Positions 16,001-24,374 of a stretch of 52,633 nt of DNA are shown piece after piece; positions within the stretch are counted from its first letter, which is position 1; each line of letters starts with the position of its first letter. The notes under the pieces were generated by a model. The model had not been told where the DNA came from, searched no databases, and saw only the letters and a program-made list of their open reading frames with translations. Source of the stretch: Bacteroidales bacterium (GTDB lineage Bacteria > Bacteroidota > Bacteroidia > Bacteroidales > F082); assembly GCA_023229135.1 (NCBI GenBank), contig JALNZT010000033.1, positions 1 to 52,633 on the forward strand, written 5' to 3'. Both the position numbers and the translations under genes were made by a program.

Positions 16001-16447
16001 ATGAACAGCTACAGACAGATACTTTACCACATTGTTTTTTGTACTTATAAACGACACAAAACCATTTCATTAGACTACCATGAGGAGCTTTATAAATATA
16101 TTTGGGGCTTAATTAAAAACAGGAATTGCGTATTATATCAAATTAACGGTACAGAAAATCACATTCATATTTTATCAGATTTGCACCCAACAGTTTGTTT
16201 GTCGGATTATATCAAAGAGATAAAAACAGCTTCTAACCGCTGGATGAAAGCTTCTGGAAATTTTCCTGTTTTTAAGCAATGGGCAGAAGGATATTGTGCC
16301 TTGACCTATAACATAAAAGAAAAAGACAACTTGGTAAAGTATATTAAAAATCAGAAAATGCATCATGCTACTGAGAATTTTGAGGATGAATACAAGAAGA
16401 TGTTGATGGAGAACGGCATTGAATGGGATGAAAAGTACATATTCTAA
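16001..16447 (+). CDS. REP-associated tyrosine transposase (Y1_Tnp / IS200-like, RAYT)
   Basis: A 148-residue single-strand-DNA transposase of the Y1 HUH family. The metal-binding HUH motif is H54-I-H56 within ENHIHIL. The catalytic tyrosine is Y114 in KYIKNQ, with Q118 four residues later, as in IS200/IS605 TnpA. WAEGYCALTY (94-103) is the usual strand before it. All key residues are intact, so the enzyme may be active. It sits inside a hairpin-repeat unit, and its TAA stop overlaps the repeat that resumes at 16446. No accessory tnpB and no IS ends are visible. I infer a RAYT acting on these repeats; an ordinary IS200-like element is the alternative. Confidence 0.9.
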   Translation: MNSYRQILYHIVFCTYKRHKTISLDYHEELYKYIWGLIKNRNCVLYQINGTENHIHILSDLHPTVCLSDYIKEIKTASNRWMKASGNFPVFKQWAEGYCALTYNIKEKDNLVKYIKNQKMHHATENFEDEYKKMLMENGIEWDEKYIF

Positions 16448-16605
16448 TGGGAAACGCTTACAGCGTTTTAAGGCTACTTTGCACAAGCAACCCCCAAATG
16501 AATTTGGGGGTTATTTACAGGATACGCATACAGCGTATTACGCTTAAACTCCTTTTAAAAAAGCCTGTAAGGCTTCCCTGTACATAATTCACGGATTAAC
16601 GCGGG

Positions 16606-16746
16606 TGTAAATGAAAGGATTAGCTGCATTACATACCACGTTTCATTAAGTGTGATGTCCTCTAATTGCCCGTTATTTTTGGGCTTACCGCAAAAACCAC
16701 TCAATGCTGATGTGTTACATTTTTCTAAAGCACAATCTTACACCAA
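16606..16746. other. Spacer between the hairpin array and the secDF terminator
   Basis: About 140 bp with no gene, no repeat match that I can see and no tRNA. Together with the end of the array and the terminator at 16747-16784 it makes up the gene-free stretch 16448-16801. Confidence 0.5.
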
Positions 16747-16784
16747 AAAAAAGACCGGTCAAATCTTACTTTGACCGGTCTTTT
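16747..16784 (-). terminator. Intrinsic terminator after secDF
   Basis: AAAGACCGGTCAAA (16750-16763) pairs with TTTGACCGGTCTTT (16770-16783), a 14-bp perfect stem with a 6-nt loop. A-rich sequence on the left gives a U tract for minus-strand transcripts, and TTTT on the right gives a shorter one for plus-strand transcripts, so it may work both ways. It lies 18 bp beyond the secDF stop. Confidence 0.92.
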
Positions 16785-16801
16785 GTATCAGTTATAAAAG
16801 C

Positions 16802-19800
16802 CTATTTCTTTTTGCCTTTTGGAGCTAGCGCCGCTTTTTCAGCAGCTTCTTTTTCTTGTTTTGGGCCTTTGAGCAGATCGAAAGCCAGCGGGGTCGCGCT
16901 AAATACGGAGGAATACGTACCTACTAAAATACCTACCAACAAAGCGAAAACAAATCCGCGGATAACTTCACCGCCAAACACGGCAATTACTATAAGCACC
17001 AAAGAGGTGGTTCCAGAAGTATTAAAAGTACGCATCAAGGTGCTGTTGAGGCCATCGTTGATATTACTGCGAAGTAATTTCTTCGGATGTAGTGCCACGT
17101 TTTCACGGATACGGTCGAAGATGATTACGGTATCGTTGATTGAATACCCAATGATGGTAAGGATTGCCGCGATAAACGCCTGATCAATCTCCATGCTAAA
17201 AGGCAGGATATTGTAGAAGAGTGAGAAAACACCCAGCACAATAATCGTATCGTGGAACAAAGCAATAATACCGGCCAGGCCATATTGCCATTTTCTGAAT
17301 CGTACGGCGATATAGGCAAAGATGATAAACAAGGAGATTACGATAGCTGTTAACGCCTTTTTCCTGATGTCATCGGCGATGGTAGGGCCAACTTTTTGGG
17401 AGCTCAAAATACCAATAAACTTGTCGATGCCCTCCTGATCTGAGGTGAAATCGTTGTATGTTATATCACCGGCATAGAACTGAGACAAGCTTGAATAAAG
17501 CATGGTTTGTATGATAGAGTCAACCTCTTTGCCCCCGTCTTCAATCATAAATTTGGTCGTGATTTTCACCTGACGTGAAGGTCCAAAAGTTTTAACCTCA
17601 GGGGTAGCTTCGGTAAACTGTACGTCCAGCGCATCACGGATTTCGTTTACGGTAACATCTTGGTCAAAACGAACCAGGTAAGTACGTCCACCGGTGAAAT
17701 CTACCCCATAATTAAGCCCGCGGAAAGTAAGTGATCCCAAACTGACAACAATCAATATGGCAGAGATGATATAGGCTTTCTTACGCATCCCGAGGAAGTT
17801 TATTGTGGTATTAACCAGGAAGTTACGGGTTGCTTTGGTGTCGAAGGTGATTTTCTTGTTTTTATCAAGCAGATAAACAAAGATCATTCTCGAAATAAAG
17901 ATCGAGGTAAACAAGGAGGTGAGCAGACCAATAATAAGTGTGGTTGCAAAACCCTGAACCGGACCTGTTCCAAAAGTGTAAAGTACGATACCGGTTAACA
18001 GCGTTGTTACGTTACCGTCAATAATGGCGGAGTAGGCGTTTTTATAGCCATCAGTAATGGCCAATCTGACCCCTTTTCCGGCCCTTAACTCTTCCTTAAT
18101 ACGTTCGTAGATAATTACGTTAGCATCCACGGCCATACCGAGGGTAAGCACGATACCGGCGATACCGGGAAGTGTTAACACCGCGCCCAGTGAGGCCAGC
18201 ACACCTAAAAGGAAAAAGACGTTTGTGAATAAAGCGATGTCTGCAACAAGACCTCCTCTATGATAAAACAAGGCCATATAAACAAGCACGAGTACGAAGG
18301 CCAGGATAAACGAGTACAAGCCAGCGCTAACTGCTTCGCGACCCAAAGAAGGGCCAACAACGGCTTCTTCCATAATGCGGGAAGGTGCAGGAAGTTTACC
18401 GGCTTTCAAGATATTGGCAAGGTCTTGAGCCTCATTAATGCTCATTTCGCCACCCGAGATTGATGATCTGCCGTTAGGAATTTCATCATTAACAACAGGA
18501 TACGAATAAACGTAATCATCAAGAACGATAGCTACTTGCCTGCCGATGTTTTCTCCGGTAAGGCGTTTCCATGACTTGGCGCCTTCGCTATTCATTTGAA
18601 TAGTAACTTCTACGCGGCCATTTTGGTCGTAATCCTGACGGGCATCAACAATAACATCGCCTCCAAGGGCTGATTTATTATCGCGTGATCCTTTAAGGGC
18701 AACGAGTTCCATCAGTTCGGTTTCGCCGGCAGCCCGTGGTTTGACGGTCCAGGCCAGTTTCATGTTGCGTGGGAAAATAGATTTCACACGACTGAGCATT
18801 TTATTGACGCGGGCTGTATCTTTCACTGCTGCCGTACCTACACGGGCCGTGTTTCCGGGGAAAAACTGACCTGATTCATTTTGCACATAAGAGGGCATCA
18901 GGAAAGCGTACAGAGGGTTTTTGGCTGCGTATTCTTCAAAGGAAGCCTCGTCCATTTGATCCGTGTCGTCAGCTAACTGATCAATCAGAGAAGTGGTGTC
19001 TGCTGATTCGCCAACTAAAGTATCTTCTTCCTGTGCAACTGTTTCATCAGCAGTTTGTTCTGCTGCTTCGTTGGTCTGAGTTTCAGCTGTTTTTGAAGCG
19101 GTAGAATCCGTTTTTAGGTCGGTAGCAGCTTCAATTTCAGCAAGGCGCTGATTGGCTTCATCGAAAAAGCCATAAAGCTCGGAGAAGTTATAGGTTTCCC
19201 AAAACTCAAGCTGTGCAGTTCCCTGAAGGAGTTTACGAACACGTTTGGGATCTTTGATACCGGGCAGTTCAACCAGGATACGGCCTGAAGTGGCAAGCTT
19301 TTGGATGTTAGGCTGAGATACGCCAAAACGGTCGATACGTGTGCGCAGAATTTGGAAAGAACGATCGATAGCACCTTCGGCCTCTGTTTTGATAACGGCA
19401 AGAACTTGATCATTTGTAGAGTTTACAGTAATTCCTTTGTCCTTAAATTCAAAAAGGAAAATAGAGGCCAGACTTGCGTTTGGGTCTATCTCTTTAAACG
19501 AATCACCAAATAGTGTCACGAAATCCTGCTGACTGTTGCGTTGTTTTTGTTTGGCCATTTCCATAGCTTGCACAAAAACTTTGTCCTGGCTTTCGCCTGA
19601 TAAAGCCTGAATAATGTCGCTAACCGACACTTCCAACACAACGTTCATCCCACCTTTAAGGTCGAGACCAAGATTGATTTCGCGCTCTTTAACATCCCGG
19701 TATGTGTACTTGTCGATCAAGATGTTATAAACTACCTGATTGTCCATTGAATCCAGGTAATAGGTTTGGCGCGCTTTTGTTATCGAATCGAGATAATGAC

Positions 19801-19978
19801 CGTACATCAATTCATCTCCTTGCGCAAGCTCATTTGCCAGCTTTTCTGTTACTTTGCCGGTGGCATACGCTTTAGCATCACGCTCAATTTTTTGACTTAT
19901 AAATGTGAATGACAACTGATAAAGCGATACGATTGCAAAGGCGATGGCAAATACCTTGATTGCTCCTTTGTTCTGCAT
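16802..19978 (-). CDS. secDF: Fused protein translocase subunit SecDF
   Basis: A 1058-residue inner-membrane protein that uses the proton gradient to pull Sec substrates outward. The SecD half starts with a membrane segment and the conserved GLDLKGGMNVVLEV (104-117). Its membrane bundle contains LGMAVDANVIIYERI near 613-627. The SecF half begins near residue 725 and carries GVDFTGG (758-764) and a second six-helix bundle. Fusion is usual in this phylum. Residues about 283-352 are an acidic, low-complexity insertion in the periplasmic part. The C-terminus is lysine-rich. It supports export of the signal-peptide proteins in this window. Confidence 0.97.
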   Translation of the reverse strand: MQNKGAIKVFAIAFAIVSLYQLSFTFISQKIERDAKAYATGKVTEKLANELAQGDELMYGHYLDSITKARQTYYLDSMDNQVVYNILIDKYTYRDVKEREINLGLDLKGGMNVVLEVSVSDIIQALSGESQDKVFVQAMEMAKQKQRNSQQDFVTLFGDSFKEIDPNASLASIFLFEFKDKGITVNSTNDQVLAVIKTEAEGAIDRSFQILRTRIDRFGVSQPNIQKLATSGRILVELPGIKDPKRVRKLLQGTAQLEFWETYNFSELYGFFDEANQRLAEIEAATDLKTDSTASKTAETQTNEAAEQTADETVAQEEDTLVGESADTTSLIDQLADDTDQMDEASFEEYAAKNPLYAFLMPSYVQNESGQFFPGNTARVGTAAVKDTARVNKMLSRVKSIFPRNMKLAWTVKPRAAGETELMELVALKGSRDNKSALGGDVIVDARQDYDQNGRVEVTIQMNSEGAKSWKRLTGENIGRQVAIVLDDYVYSYPVVNDEIPNGRSSISGGEMSINEAQDLANILKAGKLPAPSRIMEEAVVGPSLGREAVSAGLYSFILAFVLVLVYMALFYHRGGLVADIALFTNVFFLLGVLASLGAVLTLPGIAGIVLTLGMAVDANVIIYERIKEELRAGKGVRLAITDGYKNAYSAIIDGNVTTLLTGIVLYTFGTGPVQGFATTLIIGLLTSLFTSIFISRMIFVYLLDKNKKITFDTKATRNFLVNTTINFLGMRKKAYIISAILIVVSLGSLTFRGLNYGVDFTGGRTYLVRFDQDVTVNEIRDALDVQFTEATPEVKTFGPSRQVKITTKFMIEDGGKEVDSIIQTMLYSSLSQFYAGDITYNDFTSDQEGIDKFIGILSSQKVGPTIADDIRKKALTAIVISLFIIFAYIAVRFRKWQYGLAGIIALFHDTIIVLGVFSLFYNILPFSMEIDQAFIAAILTIIGYSINDTVIIFDRIRENVALHPKKLLRSNINDGLNSTLMRTFNTSGTTSLVLIVIAVFGGEVIRGFVFALLVGILVGTYSSVFSATPLAFDLLKGPKQEKEAAEKAALAPKGKKK

Positions 19979-20034
19979 TTGAATTGTGAATTAAATTAAC
20001 TTCTTCCTACTCTCTTGAATATTTTTAGAGGGTG

Positions 20035-20065
20035 CAAAATTAGAATAATATTTGACAACTCCCAA
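20035..20065 (-). promoter_or_regulatory. Promoter of secDF
   Basis: On the minus strand a TTG (20063-20065 on the plus strand) is followed by 20 bp and a perfect -7 box TAATTTTG (20035-20042). This fits the Bacteroidota TTG/TTTG-N19-21-TAnnTTTG pattern. The box lies 57 bp upstream of the secDF ATG. Confidence 0.65.
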
Positions 20066-20185
20066 CAATTCAACAGATAAAACATGAGGCTATATCGCCT
20101 TATGCTTCGTGTAGTATAAATTTTTCCGAATATTTGCTTAAAATATTACAAATCAATAATTAAACGCGGACTAAATACACGGGTT

Positions 20186-21499
20186 TTAATATTTGAGCCA
20201 TTTCCAAACTTCTTTATAGCTTACTTTTTTTCCGTACATCAATATTCCTGTGCGGTAAATTTTTCCGGCAAACCAGGTAGTAAATATAAATCCTGCAATC
20301 AATAATGACATCGAAAGGATAAGTTCGCCATAAGGCACGCCAAACGGAATGCGCACCATCATCACAACGGGCGATGTAAGTGGAATAATGGAAAGCCAGA
20401 AAGCCAGAGATCCATCGGGATTATTTACAATAAAATTGCTTATAACCAGTCCTAATATCAAGGGTAAGGATACTGGAAGCATAAATTGCTGGGTGTCGGC
20501 TTCGTTGTCAACAGCCGAGCCGATGGCCGCAAAAAGTGCGCCGTAGAGCAGGTATCCTCCCAAAAAGTAAAACAGAAAACTACCGATAATTACCTTAAAA
20601 TTGATGGCCTCAATCACTTCAAAAACTTGGCTGACAGCAGCTTGATCCAGACCTTCCGTGGCCGGATTGGCCTGTTGCATCATCGTGCTTGCGCCTATTT
20701 GTGCCTGTGCCATTTCTCCCGGATTGTAAATGAGCATAAAAGCACCATAAATACCTGCGGTAAGCACTACCCAAAGTGAAAACTGGGTGAGACCAACCAA
20801 TGCAATTCCTGTAATTTTTCCCATCATCAGCTGAAATGGACGTACCGAACTCACGATAACTTCTACGATTCGGCTGGTCTTTTCTTCAATAACGCCGCGC
20901 ATTACCTGGGAGCCGAAAATAAAGATGAAAAAGTAAATCATGATAGAAGTAACAAGCCCCAGCACCACGTTTACTGCGGTATAAGATTTTTTTGATTCAC
21001 CAGTTTCATCCAGGCGGAAAGTAACCAGGTTAATGGTGGCCTTTGCCGATTTTATTACTGCCGGATCAATGCCCGAAGCCAATAACTTCTTGGTTTCCAC
21101 TTCTCGGCTCATGGTGTTGCGGATATAAGAAACGGTGGTCATCGGAACTTGCCGGTTGCTGTAAATCTCGGCATTGGCCGGAATGTTTAGCGCGGGCTGC
21201 GGCACATAAAGTAAAATGTCGTAGCTGCCTTCGAGCACTGCTTTTTGGGCGCTGTCAACAGACACGAAAATGTACTGAAAAGTCATATTGTCAGTGTCTT
21301 CAAACTTGCCGAGAAACCAATTTGTTTCGTCAATTATAGCAATGCTTTTTTTACCGACACTGTCCATTGTAGCCAGTACAATTGGCACAATCATTAAGGC
21401 AGCCATCAAAAGCGGCCCCAAAATCGTCATCACGATAAAGCTGGTTTTTTTTACCCGCGTAAGGTATTCCCGTTTGAGTATGAGTAAAGTTTTATTCAT
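20186..21499 (-). CDS. ABC-2 type exporter permease
   Basis: A 437-residue inner-membrane protein: one membrane segment near the N-terminus (residues 20-45), a large extracytoplasmic domain (about 45-175), then five or six membrane segments (175-430). The charged loop VMRGVIEEKTSRIVEVIVSS between membrane segments is typical of the NatB/YhaP-like ABC-2 permeases. It overlaps the ATPase gene by 8 bp, so the two form one exporter. The family includes sodium and drug exporters; the substrate cannot be read from the sequence. It is the last gene of the grpE-dnaJ unit. Confidence 0.9.
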   Translation of the reverse strand: MNKTLLILKREYLTRVKKTSFIVMTILGPLLMAALMIVPIVLATMDSVGKKSIAIIDETNWFLGKFEDTDNMTFQYIFVSVDSAQKAVLEGSYDILLYVPQPALNIPANAEIYSNRQVPMTTVSYIRNTMSREVETKKLLASGIDPAVIKSAKATINLVTFRLDETGESKKSYTAVNVVLGLVTSIMIYFFIFIFGSQVMRGVIEEKTSRIVEVIVSSVRPFQLMMGKITGIALVGLTQFSLWVVLTAGIYGAFMLIYNPGEMAQAQIGASTMMQQANPATEGLDQAAVSQVFEVIEAINFKVIIGSFLFYFLGGYLLYGALFAAIGSAVDNEADTQQFMLPVSLPLILGLVISNFIVNNPDGSLAFWLSIIPLTSPVVMMVRIPFGVPYGELILSMSLLIAGFIFTTWFAGKIYRTGILMYGKKVSYKEVWKWLKY

Positions 21500-22439
21500 G
21501 GGAAAGGGTGTTTAAAGCTGAGCCGCTTACATGTGAAATGAAAATTTCATTCATCGAAGGCAATAACTCCCTGAAAGCCGTTATCTCGCCCAGCGGTAAG
21601 AGCTGTCGCAATAAGTCGTTGCCGCTGTCGCTTTCGTTGGCAGCGATGGTCAGTGAAAGCTGTTCGTTGGGTTTTCGCTCAAAACTTTTCACGCTAAACG
21701 GAAGACTATGGATATGCGTTTCAAAGTTGGTGACCGGATTTTTTATTTCGCACTCAAAGGTATTGGTACGGTGATTTTCGCGGATTTCGCTCATTTTGCC
21801 TTCCAAAATTTTGTTGCCATTATTTATGAGTGCGATATTGTCGCAAAGCTCTTCAACCGACGCCATATTGTGCGTGGAAAAGATAATGGTAGCACCTTGG
21901 TCGCGCAGCTTCAAGATTTCCGACTTCAATAGATTTACATTGATGGGGTCGAAGCCGCTGAAAGGCTCATCGAAAATCAGCAGTTCGGGTTGATGTAGGA
22001 TGGTGACGATAAACTGAATTTTTTGCTGCATGCCTTTGCTCAGCTCTTCCACTTTGCGGTTCCACCAGTTTTCGATGGAAAATTTCTCGAACCAATATTG
22101 CAGTTTTTGACGGGCAACCGTTTTGGACATTCCTTTCAATTGTGCCAGATACAAAGCTTGCTCACCCACTTTCATCTTTTTGTAAAGGCCGCGTTCTTCG
22201 GGCAGGTAGCCAATCCTGGAGATATGCTCGGGTCTTAGTGCTTGTTCGTCAAAAAATACCTCACCTGTGTCGGGTGCGGTAATTTGATTGATGATACGGA
22301 TTAAAGAAGTTTTCCCAGCACCATTAGGGCCAAGCAAGCCATAGATGCTATTTTTTGGAACCTGTAGGCTGAGATTATTGATTGCCAGGTGATTGGCGTA
22401 TTTTTTCGTAACTTCTTTAACCGACAGGAAGGCTTGCAT
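21492..22439 (-). CDS. ABC transporter ATP-binding protein (NatA-like)
   Basis: A 315-residue ATPase that powers the permease encoded next to it. Walker A GLLGPNGAGKTS is at 34-45, the signature is LSKGMQQ (133-139, a common variant of LSGGQ), Walker B LLIFDEP is at 153-159, and the H-loop is in FSTHNMASVE. The last ~80 residues form a DUF4162-like C-terminal extension seen in this exporter group. It starts 18 bp after dnaJ, which suggests co-transcription with the chaperone genes. Confidence 0.93.
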   Translation of the reverse strand: MQAFLSVKEVTKKYANHLAINNLSLQVPKNSIYGLLGPNGAGKTSLIRIINQITAPDTGEVFFDEQALRPEHISRIGYLPEERGLYKKMKVGEQALYLAQLKGMSKTVARQKLQYWFEKFSIENWWNRKVEELSKGMQQKIQFIVTILHQPELLIFDEPFSGFDPINVNLLKSEILKLRDQGATIIFSTHNMASVEELCDNIALINNGNKILEGKMSEIRENHRTNTFECEIKNPVTNFETHIHSLPFSVKSFERKPNEQLSLTIAANESDSGNDLLRQLLPLGEITAFRELLPSMNEIFISHVSGSALNTLSHE

Positions 22440-22457
22440 AAATGTTTGCTTAATCTG

Positions 22458-23600
22458 TTAATGGAAAAAATCCTTCATCCGTTCAAAGTAACTCTTTTCG
22501 CTGGCTGAGGGATTGGGTTTGAAGTTTTCCGAATGCGTAAAATCTCCCAGAATCTTTGATTCTTCTTTACTGAGGTTTTTAGGCGTCCACACATTTACGT
22601 TTACCAGCAGATCACCCGTTCCGTAGCTGTTTACATTAGGTAATCCTTTACCTTTTAGGCGAAACACTTTACCCGACTGCGTGCCTGGCTGTATCTTCAT
22701 CCGTGCCTTTCCATCAATTGTTGGCACTTCCACCTGATCGCCGAGTGCAGCCTGTGGGAAACTGATAAATAGGTTGTGAATCAGGTTATCTCCATCTCTT
22801 TCCAGTTCGGGATGTTTTTCTTCTTCGATGAGTACAATCAGGTCGCCGGGAATTCCGCCTCTGGCGCCTGCGTTACCTTTTCCGCTAACTGAAAGCTGCA
22901 TGCCTTCGGCCACGCCTGCCGGTATGTTGAGGGGGATAATTTCTTCGTCGCGTACTACGCCATTGCCCTGACAGTGGGTGCATTTTTTTGTTATCATGCG
23001 GCCTTCTCCGCCACAGCTCGGACAGGTAGAAGACGTTTGCATCTGTCCCAGGAAGGTATTGGTAATTTGAGTGATATGTCCGCTGCCATTGCAGGTAGAA
23101 CATGTTGAGTAGCTGCTTCCACTATCGGCACCGGATCCATCGCAGGGTTTGCAGGAGACGTATTTATTTACCTTAATTTTTTTCTCGGCACCGTTGGCAA
23201 TATCTTTCAGGTTCAGGCGCACCTTCACACGCAGGTTAGCACCTTTATTAACCCGACGGCGTTGCCGTTGGCCACCAAAACCTCCACCGAAAGCACCGCC
23301 AAAAACGTCGCCAAACTGGCTGAAGATATCATCCATACTCATGCTGCCACCAAAACCTCCTCCACTCGCTGCACCGCCAATACCCGCGTGGCCATAGCGG
23401 TCATAGCGCGCTCTTTTATCCGGGTTGCTCAATACCTCATAAGCTTCGGCGGCCTCCTTAAACTTTTCCTCGGCAGATTTGTCGTCCGGATTCTTGTCAG
23501 GATGGTGTTTGATGGCCATTTTTCGATAGGCCTTCTTGATTTCGTTTTCGTTAGCGTTGCGCTCTATTTCTAATATTTCGTAATAATCTCTTTTGGACAT
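22458..23600 (-). CDS. dnaJ: Chaperone protein DnaJ
   Basis: Type I J-protein of 380 residues that delivers substrates to DnaK and stimulates its ATPase. The J domain has HPD at 33-35. A Gly/Phe-rich linker lies near 70-115. Four zinc-binding repeats follow: CKPCDGSG, CSTCNGSG, CPSCGGEG and CTHCQGNG. The C-terminal substrate-binding domains complete the usual layout. It is 20 bp downstream of grpE. dnaK itself is not in the window. Confidence 0.98.
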   Translation of the reverse strand: MSKRDYYEILEIERNANENEIKKAYRKMAIKHHPDKNPDDKSAEEKFKEAAEAYEVLSNPDKRARYDRYGHAGIGGAASGGGFGGSMSMDDIFSQFGDVFGGAFGGGFGGQRQRRRVNKGANLRVKVRLNLKDIANGAEKKIKVNKYVSCKPCDGSGADSGSSYSTCSTCNGSGHITQITNTFLGQMQTSSTCPSCGGEGRMITKKCTHCQGNGVVRDEEIIPLNIPAGVAEGMQLSVSGKGNAGARGGIPGDLIVLIEEEKHPELERDGDNLIHNLFISFPQAALGDQVEVPTIDGKARMKIQPGTQSGKVFRLKGKGLPNVNSYGTGDLLVNVNVWTPKNLSKEESKILGDFTHSENFKPNPSASEKSYFERMKDFFH

Positions 23601-23620
23601 GCTTTTTACTTTGGGTTTGA

Positions 23621-24247
23621 TTAGTTAGCAACAACAACTTTCGCGAATCGGATTACTTTTCCGTTAAGTTGATAGCCTTTTTGAACTACATCAACCACTT
23701 TTCCTTTGAGTTCAGGTTTGGAAGCCGGGATATTGGTTATCGCTTCGTGAAAATCGGTGTCGAAAGTTTGGTTGAGGGCTTCCACTTCTTGGAGTCCTTT
23801 TTGCTGAAGTGTTTTTAGTAATTTATTAAAGATTAATAAAATCCCTTCGAGAGTTTCTTTGATACCTCCTTGGTCTATGTTTTCGAGTGCTACAATGGCA
23901 CGTTCAAAGTCGTCTAAAACTGGCAATAAGGCAGTAATTACTTCTTCAGAAGCTGTTTTGCTCAGCTCAATTTTTTCTTTTAGTGTCCGTTTTCTAAAAT
24001 TGTCAAACTCAGAGAAAAGCCTCAGATATTTGTCGTTTAGCGCGTCGTGTGCCTCTTTGCTCACGGTATCTTCCTCGTGTTTCTTTCTGTCTTTTCTCAT
24101 TCTGCCTCTCTTGTTATTATTTTCGGAAGGTTTTTGAGCATTTTTGGCTGCTGCTTGCTTCTCATTCACTTCATCTGCCTGGTTCTCATCAATCCTTATA
24201 TCTTCAAACTCATCCATTTCTCTGGATTCTTTCTGATTGTCTTCCAT
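23621..24247 (-). CDS. grpE: Nucleotide exchange factor GrpE
   Basis: A 208-residue dimeric cochaperone that releases ADP from DnaK. The first ~65 residues are highly charged and probably disordered, with a basic patch NNKRGRMRKDRKK. The long coiled-coil helix contains YLRLFSEFDNFRKRTLKEK, the usual GrpE core. The C-terminal beta domain ends with KGYQLNGKVIRFAKVVVAN. First gene of grpE-dnaJ-ABC ATPase-permease. An inverted repeat about 80 bp upstream may be a heat-shock control site. Confidence 0.96.
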   Translation of the reverse strand: MEDNQKESREMDEFEDIRIDENQADEVNEKQAAAKNAQKPSENNNKRGRMRKDRKKHEEDTVSKEAHDALNDKYLRLFSEFDNFRKRTLKEKIELSKTASEEVITALLPVLDDFERAIVALENIDQGGIKETLEGILLIFNKLLKTLQQKGLQEVEALNQTFDTDFHEAITNIPASKPELKGKVVDVVQKGYQLNGKVIRFAKVVVAN

Positions 24248-24327
24248 GATGTATAATCTTTTTTATTTTTTCAACTTCTTTATAAGGAGGCATCCTTATC
24301 AAATAATTTGCCATAGGGAAGCACGAT

Positions 24328-24340
24328 TGTCAAAATGACA
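24328..24340 (-). promoter_or_regulatory. Inverted repeat upstream of grpE
   Basis: The minus strand reads TGTCATTTTGACA: 5-bp arms TGTCA/TGACA around 3 bp. It lies 81-93 bp before the grpE start, in an intergenic region of 127 bp with no TAnnTTTG box that I can find. I infer a possible stress-response element. The function is not established by the sequence. Confidence 0.4.
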
Positions 24341-24374
24341 GCTTAAAGTGTTTCTCCTCAAAACCTGTTTTCTA

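Larger units (their letters stand above)
15820..16605 (+). repeat. Right hairpin array, unit 4 interrupted by the RAYT gene, plus a partial unit 5
   Basis: Unit 4 runs from 15820 (linker at 15834-15845) through GACCCCATCGGGGTC. Its similarity to other units ends near 15930, and it resumes at 16446 with AATGGGAAACGCTTACAG. The transposase gene and its leader therefore replace about 28 bp of the unit. After 16446 come AAACGC/GCGTTT, CCCCCAAATGAATTTGGGGG and ATACGCATACAGCGTAT, but the decayed half is absent. A fifth start, GCCTGTAAGGC at 16563, decays quickly (CCTGTACATAAT, CACGGATTAACGCGGGTG). Confidence 0.88.

Noticed and set aside
16001..16447. Complete IS200/IS605 element
   Set aside because: No tnpB and no separate left and right ends are seen; the gene is bordered directly by repeat-unit sequence, so RAYT is the better fit.
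14675..16562. CRISPR array
   Set aside because: The repeat unit is about 380 bp and contiguous, made of palindromes with no short repeat-unique spacer alternation, and there are no cas genes.
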